Part shown: positions 49,605-54,355 of the stretch, piece by piece
How the letters are laid out: each line of letters opens with the position of its first letter
Position numbering within the stretch: position 1 is the stretch's first letter
NCBI GenBank assembly: GCA_016795425.1
Contig: JAEUHG010000226.1
Location: 1 to 54,355, forward strand
Length of the DNA: 54,355 nt
DNA from: Verrucomicrobiales bacterium
GTDB lineage: Bacteria > Verrucomicrobiota > Verrucomicrobiia > Limisphaerales > CAIMTB01
Direction of reading: 5' to 3'
Program-made: the position numbers and the translations under genes
Notes under the pieces: model-generated
What the model was told of the DNA's origin: nothing
Seen by the model: the letters and a program-made list of their open reading frames with translations, nothing else
Databases searched by the model: none

Positions 49605-51374
49605 ATGCACCCCACGATCGTGCATGAGTTGCGCCGCATCGGAGTACGGCCCTGCCTGACGAAACGTTTCGGCATAGTCCCCCAACTCCTGGCAGGACTG
49701 CTCCTTCCATTCGGTCCCGTCCCCGTCACCCACGCAGCCTCGCATTCGCCGGATGCCGCCCCCTTCATCGCCGCCGTTCGCCAGTTTGCCGATCAAGCCC
49801 TCGCTCGCGGACGCGACACCTACGGCAAACCCACGCCGCTGTTCATCGATGGAATCAACGTCGACACCGGACAACCCGTGATGTGGAAGTGGGCCGATGG
49901 AAAGGAATGGGTCCTCAGCAACCTGGCCAACCAACAGGGTCTGTTGCGTATGCTCGACGGACTCTCCCAACTCACCGGCGAACCCAAGTATCGCGAGGCA
50001 GCCCTCGAGACCTTGCGCTATGCCTTCGACCACCTTCGCTACGGTACGCAGCACAACGGCGGACTGCTCGCCTGGGGTGGACACCTCGCTTACAACGCCA
50101 CCGAGGATAGCTTCGCAGGGAATCCGGGCGGCACCGGCCGTATCCACGAACTGAAATGCTTCTTCCCCTACTACGAACTGATGTGGAAGGCCGATCCGCT
50201 CGCCACCCGCCAAGTCATCGAGAATATGTGGAACTCCCACATCCTCGATTGGGGAACTCTCGACTTCAATCGACACGGCGATCCCAAGCCGCTTGGAAAA
50301 CTGTGGTCCAATGAATATCGCGGCGGTGACGTGTTCTTCTGGGGCAAAGGCCTGACCTTCCACAATGCCGGCAGCGACTTCTATTACGCCGCCGGCATGT
50401 TGGCAAAACTCGCCGACCAACCAGAACCCCTCGCCTGGGCACGACGGCTTTCGCAACGTTACGCTGATACACGCGATCCACGCACCGGGCTGGAGGGCTT
50501 CCAGTTCAGCCAATGCGCCTCCGCCTGGTGCGATGATGTCGGCAACCTTCGCGGCGACCGCGCCCAGTACCAATACGGGGACGATTTCCCCGGGCACCGA
50601 GTCGTGGAAGGCACCCTCTTTCCCTGCTATGACGACACGCCTCCCATCGAACCGCAGATCGCTCGCCTTCTTCTCGGAGAGGCGCTCGGCGACCCGGGTC
50701 GCGACTTTGTCCGTCAAGCAGCCGAGGTGCTCGCGGCCTGGGGAAAAGCCGCCTATCGCGCCCGCGACAATGCCTTCCTTCCGATGCTCACGGACGGCAC
50801 CAGCATGGAAGGATACGTCTGCAAGAAGGACGGCTATTTCGGACCCAAGGGACGCGTCCTCAAGGCCGGCCATCCTGGCGCGGCCCATCTCTGGGCCTAT
50901 GCCCTGGCCCATCGGATCACGGGCGACGCTTTCCTCTGGCAAATGACCCGTGATATCGCGCGCGGGAATGGATGGGGTGAACTCGGCGAATCCCCCAAAG
51001 CCACACCGAAACTCAACGCCGAATCGTTCTCCGCCCAACCCCGGCTCTTCTTTGCTTTCCTGGAAATGCGCCGAGCCACCGGACACACCGAGTTCCTCGA
51101 CGCCATGGTGTCGGTCGGCCGCCGCATTCTCGAACAACGCTTTCATGCCGGCTGGTTCACCCCGAGCCGCGACCACCTCTTCTGCCGACTGGCGAATGAT
51201 GAGTCCCAGGCGCTCCTGCACCTCGCCGCCCACCTTATGGGGCGCCCAGGCGACGTGCCGCCCTTCACGGGCGCCGAACCGTTCTTCCATGCGGAGTACG
51301 GCAATTCCGTCGGTCGCGTCTACGATTCCTCGGATATTTACGGCAAGACACGGACCGGTCCCGCGACGCGCTGA
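49605..51374 (+). CDS. Secreted alpha/alpha-toroid protein, possible pectate lyase or epimerase
   Basis: 589 residues, signal-like N-terminus (hydrophobic ~27-44). The mature part is a helical toroid: 'IDGINVDTGQPVMWKWADGKEWVLSNLANQQGLL', 'GTQHNGGLLAWGGHLAYNATEDSF', 'HELKCFFPYYELMWKADP', 'VIENMWNSHILDWGTLDFNRHG', 'HPGAAHLWAYALAHRITGD'. It resembles planctomycete secreted proteins annotated as pectate-lyase-like or related to N-acylglucosamine 2-epimerase-fold enzymes. The fold is well supported by pattern; the reaction is not. Role in extracellular polysaccharide breakdown inferred. Confidence 0.7.
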   Translation: MHPTIVHELRRIGVRPCLTKRFGIVPQLLAGLLLPFGPVPVTHAASHSPDAAPFIAAVRQFADQALARGRDTYGKPTPLFIDGINVDTGQPVMWKWADGKEWVLSNLANQQGLLRMLDGLSQLTGEPKYREAALETLRYAFDHLRYGTQHNGGLLAWGGHLAYNATEDSFAGNPGGTGRIHELKCFFPYYELMWKADPLATRQVIENMWNSHILDWGTLDFNRHGDPKPLGKLWSNEYRGGDVFFWGKGLTFHNAGSDFYYAAGMLAKLADQPEPLAWARRLSQRYADTRDPRTGLEGFQFSQCASAWCDDVGNLRGDRAQYQYGDDFPGHRVVEGTLFPCYDDTPPIEPQIARLLLGEALGDPGRDFVRQAAEVLAAWGKAAYRARDNAFLPMLTDGTSMEGYVCKKDGYFGPKGRVLKAGHPGAAHLWAYALAHRITGDAFLWQMTRDIARGNGWGELGESPKATPKLNAESFSAQPRLFFAFLEMRRATGHTEFLDAMVSVGRRILEQRFHAGWFTPSRDHLFCRLANDESQALLHLAAHLMGRPGDVPPFTGAEPFFHAEYGNSVGRVYDSSDIYGKTRTGPATR

Positions 51375-51443
51375 AGGCGCCGCTCAAATTCACGAAACAG
51401 GCGAGGCGAGCGGCCTTCACCCAGTCCCGACGCGGACACCCGC

Positions 51444-52316
51444 TCAGCGCGTGGCCCGACTCATTGCCGCGGCCACCGCTTCCTTGAAGCGTGGAATCAA
51501 CGGGGCGTGCATCGTGTTGAGCATATCCACCACCACCTTGTCGGCGGTTCGTGGATTGCCACCACCGGCAAAGGGCGGGTGCGGATCGTATTCCCCGAGC
51601 AACTGCATCCCCTTGGCATAAAAATCGCCGCGAAACCGGCGGATCAGTTCAAACCCCAGGTCCAGTCCCGCACTGACTCCCGCCGCCGTCACACGGTCCG
51701 TCCCGTCGAAAACGACGCGTTCGGCGACCGGAGTGGCTCCGGCCACGTTCAGCACCTCCAGCAACTGCCAATGACTGGTGGCGCGACGTCCGCGCAGCAA
51801 TCCGGCGGCCCCTAGCAAGAGCGATCCCGTACATACGCTGCCCACCAGTTTAGCCTTGCCCCCACGCTCGCGCAGAAACCGCAGTGTCGCGTCATCAGCC
51901 AGAGCCGCCAAAGTCCCGGTGAGTCCTCCCGGCACCAGAAGCAGATCCAAACCGTCGCCCACTTCGTCGAAAGTCTGGTGGGGCTTCACCATAAACCCGC
52001 CCTTGGCAGCCCCTTCGCTCGGCACGGGATCACGCGTTTTCGCCACGAACCGCACCATGGCTCCCATCATGCCCGCCAACGCGTAGTGCGGCCCCAAGGC
52101 ATCTAACGCCGTGAACTCCGGATAGACCAGGATCGCGATCTGTTCGCTGCCCATGCGCAACTGTGGCGGCGGATGCGCGTGGAGCGTCTTCAACCTTTCC
52201 TCCTCCGCGCTTGGTTTCGATTCGGCTCCCACCACCGGAGCCAACGAAGTCGACGCCGTGGCGAGGCCCACGAGTCGAAGCCAATCCCGCCGATGTATCG
52301 CGTCTGGGTTCATCAC
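51444..52316 (-). CDS. Exported DJ-1/PfpI family protein
   Basis: 290 residues. A Tat-type signal MMNPDAIHRRDWLRLVGLAT is followed by a Ser/Ala-rich stretch to ~31. The class-I GATase-like fold starts 'EQIAILVYPEFTALDALGP' (Glu67 in the acid position) and has the nucleophile Cys162 in 'LVGSVCTGSLLLGAAGLL'. Later blocks 'RATSHWQLLEVL' and 'VTAAGVSAGLDLGFELI' match the isonitrile-hydratase/ThiJ subgroup, which in cytoplasmic relatives is often fused to an AraC regulator; here there is no DNA-binding domain. Exported members are uncommon and their substrate is unknown. Confidence 0.85.
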   Translation of the reverse strand: MMNPDAIHRRDWLRLVGLATASTSLAPVVGAESKPSAEEERLKTLHAHPPPQLRMGSEQIAILVYPEFTALDALGPHYALAGMMGAMVRFVAKTRDPVPSEGAAKGGFMVKPHQTFDEVGDGLDLLLVPGGLTGTLAALADDATLRFLRERGGKAKLVGSVCTGSLLLGAAGLLRGRRATSHWQLLEVLNVAGATPVAERVVFDGTDRVTAAGVSAGLDLGFELIRRFRGDFYAKGMQLLGEYDPHPPFAGGGNPRTADKVVVDMLNTMHAPLIPRFKEAVAAAMSRATR

Positions 52317-52324
52317 TTCTCGAT

Positions 52325-53116
52325 TCAGAAATAGTAGTTGCCGAGCAAATGCCGAATCTGCAGGTCACGGCTCGACGGCCCGGAAAGATCGATCTGCCGC
52401 TGCGTCACCCATTCCACCGACCCATCCGACCATGCCCGATGAATGCCTTCCAGTTCGGCGGCCGGAAATCGAAAGTCGAGGTATCGCGTCCGCTGTCGTG
52501 CATGGAAAAACTCAAAGCGCCGGACATCGTCCATCACGAACTCATCCAACACGTCGAGCCACAGCACGCCGCGCCGGAGGTTTCGGGCATCCGCCAGATG
52601 TTCAGGATGCGCCAAGCTCGCAAAACCCATCGCCACCATCTTCGAGTCCTCCAACGCCCCCACATAGGCGTAGCCGGTGTAGAGTCCGGCCCCCAACGTC
52701 ACTCCCTCGGCATACCCCGAGTCGACCGCCATCGGGCAATTGAACCACTTCGGTTGTCCCGCGCGACGCGGCCACGAAGCTACCGGTCCCGAAGGCACGG
52801 ACATCCCCAGGTTGCCCGCGATTTGGGTCAGGCGATCGACGGTCGTCGTGCTGGGCACAAACTCGTTCGGCAAGGGCAGCCGCCCATGGTCGCCTGCGTA
52901 AATCAGATCCGCCAAAGTCAATTGACGAATGTTGTTCAAGCACTGCGTCCGTTTCGCCCGACGTTTCGCGCTCCCAAGGCTTGGCAATAGGATTCCAGCG
53001 AGTATCGCCATCGTGGCCACCACCACCAACATTTCGACCAAGGCGAACCCATCTCGGACTCGCCTGCGCGCTCTCACGACAAGGGAAAGACCAAGGCCGG
53101 AGACATCGATTTCCAT
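52325..53116 (-). CDS. Prepilin-like exported protein with atypical cleavage motif
   Basis: 263 residues from ATG 53116 (an earlier ATG lies at 53131). The prepilin signal reads RDGFALVEMLVVVATMAILAGILLPSL: the Gly-Phe cleavage point and Glu+5 are kept, while the usual TLIE is ALVE. Then 'AKRRAKRTQCLNNIRQLTLADLIYAGDHGRLP' and an ending block with 'AWSDGSVEWV', like the protein at 47807. It lies 8 bp upstream of the DJ-1-type gene on the same strand and probably shares its transcript. The hairpin at 53134-53164 is immediately upstream. Confidence 0.85.
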   Translation of the reverse strand: MEIDVSGLGLSLVVRARRRVRDGFALVEMLVVVATMAILAGILLPSLGSAKRRAKRTQCLNNIRQLTLADLIYAGDHGRLPLPNEFVPSTTTVDRLTQIAGNLGMSVPSGPVASWPRRAGQPKWFNCPMAVDSGYAEGVTLGAGLYTGYAYVGALEDSKMVAMGFASLAHPEHLADARNLRRGVLWLDVLDEFVMDDVRRFEFFHARQRTRYLDFRFPAAELEGIHRAWSDGSVEWVTQRQIDLSGPSSRDLQIRHLLGNYYF

Positions 53117-53133
53117 GGTGGCCGGACCCACGA

Positions 53134-53164
53134 TTCGCAGGGACGCGGAGAGCGTCCCTGCGAA
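53134..53164. repeat. Perfect 13-bp inverted repeat (hairpin)
   Basis: TTCGCAGGGACGC (53134-53146), loop GGAGA, then GCGTCCCTGCGAA (53152-53164), a perfect match. It lies between the stop of the large leftward gene (53175) and the start of the prepilin-like gene. The leftward strand has no T-run after the stem, so it is not a classical intrinsic terminator; a mobile REP-like or processing element is possible. Confidence 0.6.
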
Positions 53165-53174
53165 CCGACCAGGA

Positions 53175-54355
53175 TCAGGGTTGCCTCACACGGAAGAACC
53201 GCGCGCCTTCGACCAACGAAGCAGGACTCGAGATCGCGCAATTCCCTTCGCTGTCGAAAGTTCCCTGCCCCGCGGTGTCCCATGCGGAAGCCGGCGAGGA
53301 CAGGTCCGTCGACGAGACGAGACGGCAGGTCGCCCCAGGGGTTCCTGAGGAAACCGTGATCGTGAGATTTCCTCCAACCAGGCTCAGGCCACGGATTGCC
53401 GGCGGAACCTTGGCCCCGGCGCTCGCCGTGAACACAAAGTTGCCGACGTCCTTCAAGGTGTCCGTGGGTGTGCCATACAGGAAGTTCGCGACCTCGAACG
53501 AAATGGCCAGATCCCCGGTCAACCGGAAGGCGTTGGCCTCGGCGACGAGTCCGACGTTGAGCAGATCGAACACCGCGCCCGCCGGAGGAATATTACCCTT
53601 GAGATACCATCCGGAACCCCCGAGCGGAATTCGCGCCGCATCGAATTGCAGCGTGTAATCCCCGTACAAGAGGGTTCCTCCGGCCCCTCCCAGGACGGCG
53701 AACCTCGCCACGCCTCCCAGGCCGACGCTTCCAACATGGTTCGTCGGAGATGCCGGATCATAGGCGAACGTGGTCGGTTGACTGGTCCGTCCGGTGGCGT
53801 TGACCACTTCCGAGCCGTTCAGCCGATACACCTGCCCGAGGTAGGAGACCTGTGGCGCTGCGTTCGTAGTCAACTCGGCCAAGGTCAGGGCGTTGGCTTC
53901 AGCTTGAGGGAAGAAACCTGTCAGGGTCTGGACAGGCGCCGGCCCCACCACCAAGGCCAGCGCGTCCCACGCCGCTTGGTCGAAATCGATGGTGGCAAAA
54001 CCATTGGTGAGTCTCGTCAAGGCGCCGGTACTGAACGTCGCGCGATATCCTTGCCGGCCTTCGGCCAGGGTCGCCGGTGAGTTGCCTCCCAGGTTGACGG
54101 TGTATTTCCCCGCCGCCAACACCCACGTCCGGGTCGCCTCGTGGGTCGTCCCGTTCTCTAGGTGGTCCAGGTACGTCACGTCCTCCGCCCACTCGATGTT
54201 CCCCCGGTTGTTGAACGTGTGATCCTGGTCCAGCGTCGTCCCGTCCGCATTCGTGATCGTCCCGCTGTCGGTGTCCCATCCTCGATAGATCGTGAACGAC
54301 GGGTACAAGTTCGTCCCCGCCAACCGCGCCGGATCCTCCGGCGACGGCCACGGCG
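53175..54355 (-). CDS. C-terminal part of a large secreted protein (cut by right edge)
   Basis: The frame is open to the last base of the window, so the annotated TTG near 54323 is not the true start. About 390 residues are visible. They are beta-rich with Asn/Thr/Gly repeats ('TNLYPSFTIYRGWDTDSG', 'GYRATFSTGALTRLTNGFATIDF', 'FAYDPASPTNHVGSVGLGGVARF'). They end with the short beta domain of exported proteins: 'ATCRLVSSTDLSSPASAWDT...ARFFRVRQP'. This supports surface or extracellular location. No catalytic motif seen in this part. Confidence 0.75.
   Translation of the reverse strand, partial: PWPSPEDPARLAGTNLYPSFTIYRGWDTDSGTITNADGTTLDQDHTFNNRGNIEWAEDVTYLDHLENGTTHEATRTWVLAAGKYTVNLGGNSPATLAEGRQGYRATFSTGALTRLTNGFATIDFDQAAWDALALVVGPAPVQTLTGFFPQAEANALTLAELTTNAAPQVSYLGQVYRLNGSEVVNATGRTSQPTTFAYDPASPTNHVGSVGLGGVARFAVLGGAGGTLLYGDYTLQFDAARIPLGGSGWYLKGNIPPAGAVFDLLNVGLVAEANAFRLTGDLAISFEVANFLYGTPTDTLKDVGNFVFTASAGAKVPPAIRGLSLVGGNLTITVSSGTPGATCRLVSSTDLSSPASAWDTAGQGTFDSEGNCAISSPASLVEGARFFRVRQP

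Noticed and set aside
1..54355. CRISPR arrays, insertion sequences, tRNA or rRNA genes
   Set aside because: No regularly spaced direct repeats, no transposase-like protein with terminal repeats and no recognisable structural RNA were seen on either strand by eye.

Overview
The window is GC-rich bacterial chromosome, most likely from a Verrucomicrobiota member (Limisphaerales/Pedosphaera-like), with Planctomycetota as the alternative. The reasons are family content: a DUF1549/DUF1553 gene coupled to a DUF1501 gene, a TIGR03067-ThuA fusion, WPSWRGP-type PQQ propellers, HAF-repeat proteins, orphan prepilin-like proteins, a CotH/lamin-tail-domain giant, and many secreted proteins ending in a short domain of the '(Y/L)R.ES(S/T)(T/D)L..W...FYR' type. 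This is inferred from families, not from a marker gene. I see no rRNA, tRNA, CRISPR array, transposase, phage gene or replication origin.

Layout. 1-370: C-terminus of a secreted protein cut by the left edge. 399-2784 (-): ThuA-like and patatin-like genes. 2785-3864: about 1 kb holding two abutting palindromes, one doubtful small ORF and one very clear intrinsic terminator. 3865-9935 (+): the most unusual locus, two genes overlapping by ATGA. The first fuses a B12-binding-type radical SAM enzyme to a complete ketosynthase and a degenerate ketosynthase. The second is another complete plus degenerate ketosynthase pair. 9982-13514 (+): DUF1549/DUF1553 and DUF1501 pair. 13610-14101: GNAT acetyltransferase. 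14139-16378 (-): GH16 glycosidase and HAF-repeat protein. 16680-17900 (+): J-domain-like coiled-coil protein. 17908-19221 (-): PQQ-type propeller. 19417-21892 (+): tiny membrane ORF, transglutaminase-like protein, sugar-dehydrogenase-like propeller. 22053-26193 (-): small cytochrome c, beta-barrel protein, small helical protein, propeller-toroid protein. 26399-27599: cNMP-domain protein and metallophosphoesterase with overlapping 3' ends. 27802-31581 (+): beta-barrel protein, amidohydrolase, alpha/beta hydrolase. 31735-33759 (-): secreted protein with a triplicated ERQ motif. 34112-49407 (+): two large unknown secreted proteins, the 2242-residue CotH/LTD protein, YhhN, a duplicated-domain secreted protein, a prepilin-like protein and a polytopic membrane protein. 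49605-51374 (+): toroid-type putative polysaccharide enzyme. 51444-53116 (-): DJ-1/PfpI protein and prepilin-like protein. 53175-54355 (-): C-terminal part of a secreted protein cut by the right edge.

Working picture: most of the window encodes exported proteins suited to polysaccharide or other particulate-matter use and cell-surface display (GH16, toroid enzyme, quinoprotein-like propellers, cytochrome c, beta-barrels, lamin-tail and carbohydrate-binding-like domains). The exception is the radical SAM/ketosynthase pair. It looks like a compact specialised lipid or polyketide pathway in which two fused KS-alpha/KS-beta units would build a chain and a radical SAM domain would modify it. No carrier protein, acyltransferase or ketoreductase is encoded beside it, so it would have to borrow primary fatty-acid components.
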